Part shown: one piece after another, positions 6,844-13,044 of the stretch | How the letters are laid out: every line of letters begins with the position of its first letter | How positions within the stretch are numbered: the first letter of the stretch is position 1 | Origin: an uncultured Lachnospiraceae bacterium | GTDB taxonomy: Bacteria > Bacillota > Clostridia > Lachnospirales > Lachnospiraceae | Length of the DNA stretch: 13,044 nt | Assembly (NCBI GenBank): GCA_947631755.1 | Contig: CANRMO010000053.1 | Location: 1-13,044 of the forward strand | Direction: 5' to 3' | Notes under the pieces: model-generated | Databases searched by the model: none | Told to the model about the DNA's origin: nothing | What the model saw: only the letters and a program-made list of their open reading frames with translations | Program-made: the position numbers and the translations under genes

Positions 6844-7821
6844 ATGCTAGCTGTTATGAAATTTGACCTGAGTGTGCTGATGCCAGTGATTATTTCCTTT
6901 CTGGTCAGTGTTGTGTTGTGTCCGGTCATTATTCCGTTTCTGCGGAAATTGAAATTCGGCCAGACCGTCCGGGATGAGGGGCCGGAATCCCATCTGAAAA
7001 AGAATGGTACCCCGACGATGGGGGGGCTGGTTATTCTCGCCAGCATATTGATCACCTCCCTGCTGTATGTAAAGGGATACCGGGATATCATACCGGTTCT
7101 GTTTATGACTCTCGGGTTCGGGCTGATTGGTTTTCTGGATGATTACATCAAGGTAGTCATGAAGCGTTCCCTCGGGCTGACCCCATGGCAGAAGATGTCG
7201 TTACAGTTTCTCGTGACAGCGGTGTTCCTCTTTTATTATTTTAAAGTGGCGAAACTGGATACTACGATAAAGATTCCTTTTGTCGAGGGAGCTGGATTTG
7301 AGATGCCGGTGTGGCTGTTTGTCGTGTTTGTATTTATTGTTGTGCTGGGGACAGTCAACGGTGTAAATTTTACCGACGGTTTAGACGGTCTTGCTTCGGG
7401 AGTCACGGCAATCGTGGCTACGTTCTTTACGATCGCGGCTCTTCTTTTAAATCCGTCGATGACGCCAATTACAGGTGCGGTTGTGGGAAGTCTGCTCGGT
7501 TTCCTGCTGTTCAACACGTACCCGGCGCGGGTGTTTATGGGGGATACGGGGTCTCTTGCCCTGGGCGGCTTTGTCGCCTCTATCGCCTTAATGCTCCATA
7601 TGCCTCTGTTTATCGTGATCGCCGGGCTGATCTATCTGGTGGAGGTAATCTCTGTTATCCTGCAGGTGGGATACTTTAAGCTGACACACGGAAAACGGAT
7701 TTTTAAGATGGCGCCAATCCACCACCATTTTGAATTGTGCGGTTACTCAGAGACACAGGTTGTGGCGGCGTTCAGTATCATTACGGCACTTTTGTGCCTG
7801 GTAGGGATCATGGCGCTGTAG
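6844..7821 (+). CDS. mraY: Phospho-N-acetylmuramoyl-pentapeptide-transferase MraY
   Basis: MraY is an integral membrane enzyme that transfers phospho-MurNAc-pentapeptide from its UDP carrier to undecaprenyl phosphate, making lipid I. The 325-residue length is typical of Firmicutes. Family signatures are present: a substrate loop with KKNGTPTMGGL, the acidic pair D99-D100 (FLDDYIKV), NGVNFTDGLDGL with D178 and D181, FMGDTGS with D234, and the histidine cluster H293-H295 (APIHHHFELCGY). About ten hydrophobic segments fit the known topology. The ATG at 6844 has GAGGTGAG five bases upstream; an alternative ATG five codons later is too far from the site. The spacer to murD is 24 bases once murD is started correctly. 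Identification is secure. Confidence 0.97.
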   Translation: MLAVMKFDLSVLMPVIISFLVSVVLCPVIIPFLRKLKFGQTVRDEGPESHLKKNGTPTMGGLVILASILITSLLYVKGYRDIIPVLFMTLGFGLIGFLDDYIKVVMKRSLGLTPWQKMSLQFLVTAVFLFYYFKVAKLDTTIKIPFVEGAGFEMPVWLFVVFVFIVVLGTVNGVNFTDGLDGLASGVTAIVATFFTIAALLLNPSMTPITGAVVGSLLGFLLFNTYPARVFMGDTGSLALGGFVASIALMLHMPLFIVIAGLIYLVEVISVILQVGYFKLTHGKRIFKMAPIHHHFELCGYSETQVVAAFSIITALLCLVGIMAL

Positions 7822-7845
7822 AGGAATCTGAGATTGGAGGAAAGT

Positions 7846-9174
7846 ATGGATTTACATGGAAAAAAAGTGGTGGTTGTCGGCCTCGGAAAGAGCGGCCAGG
7901 CTGCCTATGAACTGCTAAAGGGGACAGGAGCGGATATCTGTCTGTATGATGGGAAAGAAGATCTGGACATTTCGGCTTATCACGTGCCGGTTTATCTGGG
8001 AGAGCTGCCGGAGCGCATAGTTTCTGCGCTCTCTCTGGCTGTGTTCAGCCCCGGAGTGCCCTTAAACATCCCGGTGGCACAGATTTTGAGGGAAAATAAT
8101 GTGCCTGTGATTGGCGAGATCGAGCTGGCATACCGGATGGAGAGAGGCCGGGTAGTGGGGATCACGGGGACAAACGGGAAGACGACTACGACTGCGCTGA
8201 CCGGTGAGATCATGAAAGCGTACAACGAGCAGACCTTTGTGGTGGGCAACATCGGCAATCCCTATACAAAGGAAGTCCGGAAGACGACAGAAAATTCGGT
8301 CACTGTGGCGGAGATCAGCAGCTTTCAGCTGGAGACGATCGACACATTCCGCCCGAGAGTCAGCGCGGTGCTGAATATCACGCCGGATCATCTGAACCGG
8401 CACGGCACGATGGAAAATTATATTGATGCAAAATTTGCGATCACAAAAAATCAGACAAAAGAGGATCTGTGCGTGCTGAATTATGAGGACGAAGTTTTGC
8501 GCAAACGGGCGTCTGCCCTGCCCTGCCGGGTGGAATTTTTTAGCAGCAGGCAGAAAGTGAAAGATGGCCTTTACCAGAACAAACATAAGGATATCGTGGA
8601 TGGCAGGACAGGGGAAGTGCTCATGAATATGTCGGAGAGCAACATTCCCGGGGACCACAATTGCGAGAATATTATGGCGGCGATCCTCATGACAAGAGAA
8701 ATGGGCGTTCCGATGGAGCTGATCATAAAGGCGGTTAAACGGTTTCAGGCGGTGGAGCACCGGGTGGAATTTGTAAAGACGGTTGCCGGTGTGGATTACT
8801 ATAATGACTCCAAGGGAACGAATCCTGACGCGGCGATCAAGGGAATCCAGTCTATGGATAAGCCTACGGTGTTGATTGGCGGAGGCTATGACAAAGGCGG
8901 GGAGTTTGATGAGTGGATCCGCTCATTTGACGGGAAAGTGAAAAAGCTCCTCCTCATGGGAGAGACGAAAGAGCGGATTGCGGAGACAGCAAAGAGACTT
9001 GGGTTTGAGGAATATGAACTGACGGACACTCTCCAGAATGCGGTAAAGCGCGCCGCAGAGCTGACAGAACCCGGGGATGCGGTGCTGCTCTCCCCTGCCT
9101 GCGCCAGCTGGGATATGTTCGATTCTTACGAACAGAGGGGCCGGCTGTTCAAAGATTATGTCCGCACCCTGTAA
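7846..9174 (+). CDS. murD: UDP-N-acetylmuramoylalanine--D-glutamate ligase MurD
   Basis: MurD is the cytoplasmic Mur ligase that adds D-glutamate to UDP-MurNAc-L-Ala using ATP. I place the start at the ATG at 7846 (442 residues), with GGAGG at 7836-7840 five bases before it. An upstream in-frame TTG at 7834 overlaps that ribosome site and is rejected. Visible domains are an N-terminal nucleotide fold (VVVVGLGKSGQAA), the central ATPase with P-loop GITGTNGKTTTT (from residue 105, Lys112), the conserved HLNRHGTMENY, the linker DYYNDSKGTNPDA, and a C-terminal domain ending LSPACASWDMF. Length matches the family. It sits between mraY and the SEDS gene, as in Bacillus. Identification is secure. 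Confidence 0.97.
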   Translation: MDLHGKKVVVVGLGKSGQAAYELLKGTGADICLYDGKEDLDISAYHVPVYLGELPERIVSALSLAVFSPGVPLNIPVAQILRENNVPVIGEIELAYRMERGRVVGITGTNGKTTTTALTGEIMKAYNEQTFVVGNIGNPYTKEVRKTTENSVTVAEISSFQLETIDTFRPRVSAVLNITPDHLNRHGTMENYIDAKFAITKNQTKEDLCVLNYEDEVLRKRASALPCRVEFFSSRQKVKDGLYQNKHKDIVDGRTGEVLMNMSESNIPGDHNCENIMAAILMTREMGVPMELIIKAVKRFQAVEHRVEFVKTVAGVDYYNDSKGTNPDAAIKGIQSMDKPTVLIGGGYDKGGEFDEWIRSFDGKVKKLLLMGETKERIAETAKRLGFEEYELTDTLQNAVKRAAELTEPGDAVLLSPACASWDMFDSYEQRGRLFKDYVRTL

Positions 9175-9222
9175 CGGGTGGCGGCAGATAGTATTTTTGG
9201 AATATAATTGGGAGGTAGGCCT

Positions 9223-10359
9223 GTGGCAAATAGAAAGGAAAGACAAGTGAATGCTGTACAGAGCACCTTTGATTACAGCCTTCTGTTGATTACTCTGTGC
9301 CTGATCGGCTTTGGTATGCTGATGATATACAGTTCCAGCTCATTTACCTCACAGGTTAAGTACGGCGATTCTGCGTACTTTCTGAAGAAACAGGCACTTG
9401 GCGTAGCTTTTGGCCTGCTGGCGATGTTTATTGTAAGTAAATTTCATTACAAATTGTACATAAGCCATTTCCCGCTTATAAGAATGCGGGTTATCACAAT
9501 CCTCTATCTTGTGGCGGCGACGCTCCAGATTCTGGTTCTGTTTATCGGAATCGAGAGGAACGGAGCTAAGCGGTGGCTCTACATAGGACCCTTATCCCTC
9601 CAGCCATCGGAGATCACGAAAATCGTAGTGATTCTGATCACGGCTTATTTTATTCAGATGAGGCCCAAAGAGATGAGCTCTTTCAAAGGGATCATCCGGG
9701 TCTTTGTCCCGGTGGGGATCCTGATCGTTCTTGTCGCCCTTGAGAATCTCAGCACAGCCATTGTCATGGGAATGATTGCTTTTGGCATGTGTTTTATAGC
9801 GGCGAAGAGAAAATGGATCTATGTGCTGCTGGCCGGTCTGGGTGTTTCGCTCATCGGCCTCTATATCCGTTTTGGCGCGGCTTTTCGGTCGAACCGCATT
9901 GCGATATGGCGCAATGTGGAGACCCATGAAGACGGTTACCAGATTCTGCAGGGGCTCTATGCCATCGCATCCGGCGGCGTATTTGGAACCGGCCTGGGAG
10001 AGAGTATGCAGAAACTCGGGTTTATTCCTGAGTCCCACAATGACATGATCTTTTCGATTATCTGCGAGGAACTGGGCCTTGTGGGTGCCGGGATCGTGCT
10101 TCTGATGTTTCTTTTTCTCCTCTGGCGGATTTTGAACACGGCTATGAAAGCGCCGGATCTCTTTTCCTCCCTGATCTGCACGGGAGTGATGATCCACATA
10201 GCTTCCCAGGTGGTGTTGAACATCGCGGTTGTGACAAATTCCATTCCGTCGACCGGAATCCCCCTGCCATTCATCAGTTACGGTGGCACATCAGTCATGA
10301 TTCTCATGGCTGAGATGGGGCTTGTCCTTGGAATTTCCTCAAAATGTAAAAGCACCTGA
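9223..10359 (+). CDS. ftsW: SEDS peptidoglycan glycosyltransferase, FtsW/SpoVE type
   Basis: This is a multi-pass membrane protein of the SEDS family, which polymerises lipid II into glycan strands with a partner class B PBP. I start it at the GTG at 9223 (378 residues), six bases after GGGAGGT at 9210-9216. The in-frame TTG at 9208 would put the ribosome site inside the gene. Motifs include RNGAKRWLYIGPLSLQPSE (Glu130), SNRIAIW, DGYQILQGLYAIASGG, the loop PESHNDMIFSIICEE with Asp274 at the position of the catalytic Asp of RodA/FtsW, and the C-terminal GIPLPFISYGGTS. About ten hydrophobic segments are visible. Position after murD matches Bacillus spoVE. Whether it serves division, sporulation or both cannot be told. 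It lies 51 bases before murA, with an RNA-stem candidate in the gap. Confidence 0.94.
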   Translation: MANRKERQVNAVQSTFDYSLLLITLCLIGFGMLMIYSSSSFTSQVKYGDSAYFLKKQALGVAFGLLAMFIVSKFHYKLYISHFPLIRMRVITILYLVAATLQILVLFIGIERNGAKRWLYIGPLSLQPSEITKIVVILITAYFIQMRPKEMSSFKGIIRVFVPVGILIVLVALENLSTAIVMGMIAFGMCFIAAKRKWIYVLLAGLGVSLIGLYIRFGAAFRSNRIAIWRNVETHEDGYQILQGLYAIASGGVFGTGLGESMQKLGFIPESHNDMIFSIICEELGLVGAGIVLLMFLFLLWRILNTAMKAPDLFSSLICTGVMIHIASQVVLNIAVVTNSIPSTGIPLPFISYGGTSVMILMAEMGLVLGISSKCKST

Positions 10360-10366
10360 CAGGGAT

Positions 10367-10408
10367 ACTCACATACAATAAGATTGAGAACATAGTTGTA
10401 TGGTGAGT
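10367..10408 (+). promoter_or_regulatory. Long stem that would hide the murA ribosome site
   Basis: ACTCACATACAA (10367-10378) is complementary over all 12 bases to TTGTAT plus GTGAGT (10396-10401 and 10403-10408), with a single bulged G at 10402 and a 17-base loop. A T-G wobble could add one more pair. The 3' arm contains the GGTGAG ribosome site (10402-10407) of the murA-like gene, whose ATG is at 10411. The 5' arm begins eight bases after the ftsW stop, within reach of a terminating ribosome. This suggests translational coupling or RNA-based control. The pairing is seen directly; the control is inference. Confidence 0.6.
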
Positions 10409-10410
10409 GA

Positions 10411-11661
10411 ATGGCAATAGAAATCAGTGGAAGCAGCCGGGTCTGTGGCGCACTGGAGATTCAGGGGTCAAAAAATGCTGTCCTGCCCATTATGGCGGCA
10501 TCTGTGTTGTGCGAAGGAGAGACGGTGATCAAAAATTGCCCGGATATCCTGGATGTTCACGCGATGGGAGATGTCATGCGGGGGATCGGCGGACGGGTGC
10601 AGTACAGAGATCATGAGCTTGTGCTGGACACGTCGCGGATAGAGGACGGCCGGATCCGGGAAAAAAAGGCCGGAGATATCCGTGCGTCCGTTCTCTTTCT
10701 CGGGAGCCTCCTGGCCAGGTTTCACAGTGTCAGTATCCGGTATCCCGGCGGGTGTTCCATTGGGAGCCGTCCCATTGACTTTCATCTGAGAGCTTTCCGG
10801 CAGATGGGCGCTGTTGTGGAGGAGCTGCCGGACAGAGTGTGCTGCCGGGCAGAAAAGGGCCTTCATGGGGCGGATCTTCCTCTCTGCTTCCCGAGTGTGG
10901 GAGCCACAGAAAATATTATTCTCGCGGCAGTCATGGCAGAGGGTACAACGGTTATCCGCAGAGCGGCAAGGGAGCCGGAGATCAGAGAGCTGTGTGATTT
11001 TCTGAACGCCATGGGGGCAAAGATCCGCGGGGGCGGGTCGGATGTGATCCACATTGAGGGAGTGAGGAGGCTCCGGCCGGTGCACTGGCAGCTTTGTTCT
11101 GACCGCATTGTCCTTTTGACCTGGGCTATGCTGACGGCAGGGTGCGGCGGAGAGGCAGAATTTGAGAAGGCGGCTCCCTTTTCTGAGGCAGAGCGGCAGA
11201 TATTACAAAAGACCGGCTGCCGGATTGAAGAGAGCGGAGACCGGATCCGCATAAGGCAGGGGAGTGTGCCGCGGCCGGTGCCATATGTCCGCACAAGTCC
11301 CTATCCGGGCTATCCCACAGACGGGCAGTCGCTGCTCATGCCAGTGCTGTGCCGGGGGAGTGGGGTCAGCACGATTGAGGAGGGGATTTTTGAGAACCGC
11401 TTCCGCATGATCCGGCAGCTGAGGAAACTGGGTGCAGATATTGATTATGTCAGCAACCGGGCCAGGATAACGGGCGTGACAAAGCTTCACGGCGCTGAGG
11501 TGAAAGCGGACGATCTGCGCAGCGGGGCCGGACTTCTTATTGCGGCCTCCATGGCAGAGGGGGTGTCCCGGATCTCAAATGAGGATTATATCCACCGGGG
11601 CTATGAAGATATATGCGGCCAGCTGCGGGCGCTCGGCATAAAGGCGGCGGATATACAATAG
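10411..11661 (+). CDS. murA: UDP-N-acetylglucosamine 1-carboxyvinyltransferase, MurA family
   Basis: MurA transfers enolpyruvate from PEP to UDP-GlcNAc, the first committed step of peptidoglycan synthesis and the target of fosfomycin. The 416 residues match the family length (about 419 in E. coli). Key positions are kept: K21-N22 (GSKNA), the catalytic loop PGGC115SIGSR120P, D304 in YPTDGQ, R330 in ENRF, R370 in DLRSGA and R396 in RGYE. Having Cys rather than Asp at 115 predicts fosfomycin sensitivity. The motif usually written DRIE-x-GT is DRIVLLT here (231-237), a divergence discussed in the findings. The start ATG gives a typical N-terminus; GGTGAG lies only three bases upstream and inside a strong potential stem. 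murA lies where Bacillus has murG and murB. Active MurA is likely, but a paralogue with altered behaviour is possible. Confidence 0.9.
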   Translation: MAIEISGSSRVCGALEIQGSKNAVLPIMAASVLCEGETVIKNCPDILDVHAMGDVMRGIGGRVQYRDHELVLDTSRIEDGRIREKKAGDIRASVLFLGSLLARFHSVSIRYPGGCSIGSRPIDFHLRAFRQMGAVVEELPDRVCCRAEKGLHGADLPLCFPSVGATENIILAAVMAEGTTVIRRAAREPEIRELCDFLNAMGAKIRGGGSDVIHIEGVRRLRPVHWQLCSDRIVLLTWAMLTAGCGGEAEFEKAAPFSEAERQILQKTGCRIEESGDRIRIRQGSVPRPVPYVRTSPYPGYPTDGQSLLMPVLCRGSGVSTIEEGIFENRFRMIRQLRKLGADIDYVSNRARITGVTKLHGAEVKADDLRSGAGLLIAASMAEGVSRISNEDYIHRGYEDICGQLRALGIKAADIQ

Positions 11662-11680
11662 AGGGAAGGAAGACTTCGGC

Positions 11681-12469
11681 ATGGAAAAGAAAAGAAAAAA
11701 AAATACAAAATGGATCGTGGCGGGAAGCATAGTGGCAGTCCTTGTGTTCTGTGTTTTCTTTTTCCGGGTAAAAAAGGTGTCGGTTGAGGGAAACACGTAT
11801 TACAGCCAGGAGAAGATGGCAGAGATGTTCCAGAAAAATATACTGGAAAAGAATCTGCTGACTTTCTGGCTGATGGACAAGCTCTCACTGACGCCAAAAC
11901 TGCCCTTTGTGCGGGAGTATGAGGTGGCATATCCGTCCCCGAACGAAGTCCACATAAAACTCTATGAGAAAACGATCGTGGCCGGGATCGCCTATTCCGG
12001 CCAGTATATCTATTTTGAAAAAGACGGAATGGTGTTAAAGAGCACGAGCGAGCCACTGGATCAGATTCCTCTGTTTGAGACGGATAACCTGACTACTTTC
12101 AGTCTGTATGGGCCGGTTGAGATGGAGAATGACACGCTGCTGGGCCAGATCATGAATCTGGCCAACCTGTTCCAGCACTACAATGTCACATGGGATAAGG
12201 TGGTGTTCACGGATTCTGACGAAGCGGTTCTGTACAGTGCCGATATCAAGGTGACACTAGGGAAATCCGACAACTACGACGAGAGGGTTTCCGCCCTGTC
12301 CAGTATTCTCGGACAAATGCTGAAAGAGAAGAAGAAGGGGGAGCTGGACATGTCAGACTACGAGGTCAAGGGAACTGTGATCTTTAAACAGGCGGGGATA
12401 CCGCCTGTCGCAACGCCGTCCCCAACGCCTGCGCCGGAGGCAGCGCAGGCGCCATCCCCTGTCCCGTGA
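11681..12469 (+). CDS. ftsQ: Cell division protein FtsQ/DivIB
   Basis: This 262-residue bitopic membrane protein has a basic cytoplasmic start (KKRKKNTK), a membrane helix at about 11-29, and directly after it a POTRA-type segment beginning FRVKKVSVEGNTYYS (28 to about 95). A beta-rich domain follows to about 235. The C-terminal 22 residues are a Pro/Ala/Ser/Thr tail (PPVATPSPTPAPEAAQAPSP), probably disordered and outside the membrane. FtsQ/DivIB joins FtsL and DivIC/FtsB to control septal synthesis. The ATG has GGAAGGA at 11664-11670, ten bases upstream, and the gene starts 19 bases after murA. Position just before ftsZ supports the call; sequence conservation in this family is low outside the POTRA region. 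No ftsA lies between it and ftsZ. Confidence 0.88.
   Translation: MEKKRKKNTKWIVAGSIVAVLVFCVFFFRVKKVSVEGNTYYSQEKMAEMFQKNILEKNLLTFWLMDKLSLTPKLPFVREYEVAYPSPNEVHIKLYEKTIVAGIAYSGQYIYFEKDGMVLKSTSEPLDQIPLFETDNLTTFSLYGPVEMENDTLLGQIMNLANLFQHYNVTWDKVVFTDSDEAVLYSADIKVTLGKSDNYDERVSALSSILGQMLKEKKKGELDMSDYEVKGTVIFKQAGIPPVATPSPTPAPEAAQAPSPVP
12426..12451 (+). repeat. GC-rich inverted repeat at the 3' end of ftsQ
   Basis: CGCCTGCGC (12426-12434) and GCGCAGGCG (12443-12451) form a perfect 9-bp stem with an 8-base loop inside the codons for the Pro/Ala tail. No T-run follows within 20 bases, so it is not a standard terminator. It may slow ribosomes or protect the mRNA end, or may simply reflect the repetitive Ala/Pro codons. 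Confidence 0.5.
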
Positions 12470-12526
12470 GACAGAATTGCTCTGTGGCCGGATGATGTGA
12501 AAATTTCCTAAAATGTAAATTTACTC

Positions 12527-12555
12527 TTGATTATTTAGGGAAAAAAAAGTATTAT
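12527..12555 (+). promoter_or_regulatory. Predicted sigma-A promoter of ftsZ
   Basis: TTGATT (12527-12532), a 17-base spacer that includes a run of eight As, and TATTAT (12550-12555) make a good sigma-A-type promoter. The predicted start near 12562 gives a leader of about 50 bases. It sits in the AT-rich gap between ftsQ and ftsZ and would let ftsZ be expressed apart from the upstream genes. Confidence 0.6.
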
Positions 12556-12581
12556 ATGTATATGTGACTATGTTTAAGGGT

Positions 12582-12598
12582 TTCTATTGTTAATAGAA
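12582..12598 (+). repeat. Perfect stem abutting the ftsZ ribosome site
   Basis: TTCTATT (12582-12588) and AATAGAA (12592-12598) form a perfect 7-bp stem with a 3-base loop. The last two bases of the 3' arm are the first two of the AAGGAGG ribosome site (12597-12603). The stem is AT-rich and so only moderately stable. It could tune ribosome access to ftsZ or act as a DNA operator; both are inference. Confidence 0.5.
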
Positions 12599-12610
12599 GG
12601 AGGAACTGTA

Positions 12611-13044
12611 GTGTTAGAGATTATGACCAGCGAGGCTGAAAATGCCGCAGCTAACCTGCTTGTGATTGGTGTGGGCGGTGCCGGCAATAACGCTGTAAAT
12701 CGAATGATAGATGAGGGAATCAAGGGTGTTGAGTTTGTATGTATCAACACGGACAAGCAGATTTTGCAGCGCTGTAAAGCGTCTGTCTGCATCCAGATCG
12801 GCGAAAAGCTGACAAAGGGGCTCGGTGCGGGGGCCCGGCCGGAGATTGGCGAGAAAGCGGCCGAAGAGAGCCAGGAGGAACTGGCAGAGATCGTCAAAGA
12901 TGCAGATATGGTATTTGTCACATGTGGCATGGGCGGCGGCACCGGGACCGGAGCGGCGCCTGTAGTGGCCAAGATTGCCAAAGACATGGGGAAATTGACA
13001 GTGGGTATTGTGACAAAACCTTTTAGTTTTGAGGGAAAGAACCG
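12611..13044 (+). CDS. ftsZ: Cell division GTPase FtsZ, 5' part (144 codons, cut by right edge)
   Basis: FtsZ is the tubulin-like GTPase that polymerises into the division ring. The window holds its N-terminal 144 codons. It has the nucleotide-binding start VIGVGGAGNNAVNRMI, INTDKQ, the acidic/basic stretch KLTKGLGAGARPEIG, the tubulin signature GGGTGTG at residues 108-114, and KPFSFEGK at the edge. The start is a GTG at 12611 with an excellent AAGGAGG seven bases upstream. The N-terminus VLEIMTSEAENAAN resembles the short leader of Clostridial FtsZ; the in-frame ATG at 12623 has no properly spaced ribosome site. It appears to have its own promoter and follows ftsQ directly, with no ftsA between. 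The C-terminal GTPase half and tail are outside the window. Confidence 0.97.
   Translation, partial: MLEIMTSEAENAAANLLVIGVGGAGNNAVNRMIDEGIKGVEFVCINTDKQILQRCKASVCIQIGEKLTKGLGAGARPEIGEKAAEESQEELAEIVKDADMVFVTCGMGGGTGTGAAPVVAKIAKDMGKLTVGIVTKPFSFEGKN

Noticed and set aside
7834..7845. Upstream TTG start for murD
   Set aside because: It overlaps the GGAGG ribosome site that serves the ATG at 7846, which also gives a normal N-terminus.
8062..8760. Long minus-strand frame (232 codons) inside murD
   Set aside because: Antisense to conserved murD codons, with His/Arg/Cys-rich composition typical of a shadow frame. The same applies to 9592-10197 in ftsW and 10468-11085 in murA.
9203..9208. Perfect TATAAT before the SEDS gene as a promoter
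   Set aside because: No acceptable -35 at 16-18 bases, and a transcript from it would begin on the ribosome site, leaving about eight bases before the start codon.
9208..9222. Upstream TTG start for the SEDS gene
   Set aside because: The GGGAGGT ribosome site would lie inside the gene; the GTG at 9223 is ideally spaced from it.
12471..12485. ACAGA/TCTGT inverted repeat after ftsQ as a terminator
   Set aside because: Only five pairs and no T-run.
1..13044. Mobile element, CRISPR array or novel defence system
   Set aside because: No transposase, integrase, terminal repeats or spaced repeat array is visible; apart from the partial first gene all content is core dcw cluster.

Overview
The window carries the 5' two-thirds of a division and cell wall (dcw) cluster from a low-to-mid GC Gram-positive anaerobe. 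The best guess is Clostridia, probably Lachnospiraceae. The reasons are strong GGAGG-type ribosome sites, the gene order mraZ-rsmH-ftsL-PBP-PBP-mraY-murD-SEDS-murA-ftsQ-ftsZ, the FtsZ N-terminus, and two tandem class B PBPs with SpoVD-type cysteines. The family assignment comes from sequence impressions; no search was run.

Layout. Bases 1-814 hold the 5' part of a minus-strand gene of unknown function that runs off the left edge. It is divergent from the cluster. The 815-1077 intergenic region is AT-rich. It carries a sigma-A-type promoter for each direction and an array of about 10-bp-spaced AAGTGG repeats just downstream of the predicted mraZ start point, which looks like the MraZ autoregulatory operator. 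From 1078 onward every gene is on the plus strand: mraZ, rsmH, an FtsL-like protein, two class B PBPs, mraY, murD, an FtsW/SpoVE SEDS protein, a MurA-family enzyme, an FtsQ/DivIB protein and the first 144 codons of ftsZ, cut by the right edge. No stretch over 300 bases lacks a gene. I see no tRNA, rRNA, CRISPR array or mobile element.

How the genes work together. MurA makes the committed step to UDP-MurNAc, MurD adds D-Glu, and MraY moves the finished pentapeptide onto undecaprenyl phosphate (lipid I). The SEDS protein polymerises lipid II together with a class B PBP transpeptidase. FtsL and FtsQ/DivIB are the bitopic scaffold of that machine, and FtsZ positions it. RsmH methylates 16S rRNA, and MraZ is the cluster's transcription factor. 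murE, murF, murG, murC, murB and ftsA, often found in dcw clusters, are absent from this window.

Most of this is ordinary core genome. The parts worth a second look are: (i) a long imperfect stem between the SEDS gene and murA whose 3' arm contains the murA ribosome site; (ii) four cysteines with identical 33/13/19 spacing around the active sites of both PBPs; (iii) the MraZ operator array; (iv) changed residues at 234-236 of the MurA-like protein; (v) competing stems before the second PBP; (vi) a perfect stem abutting the ftsZ ribosome site; and (vii) the unrecognised divergent gene.
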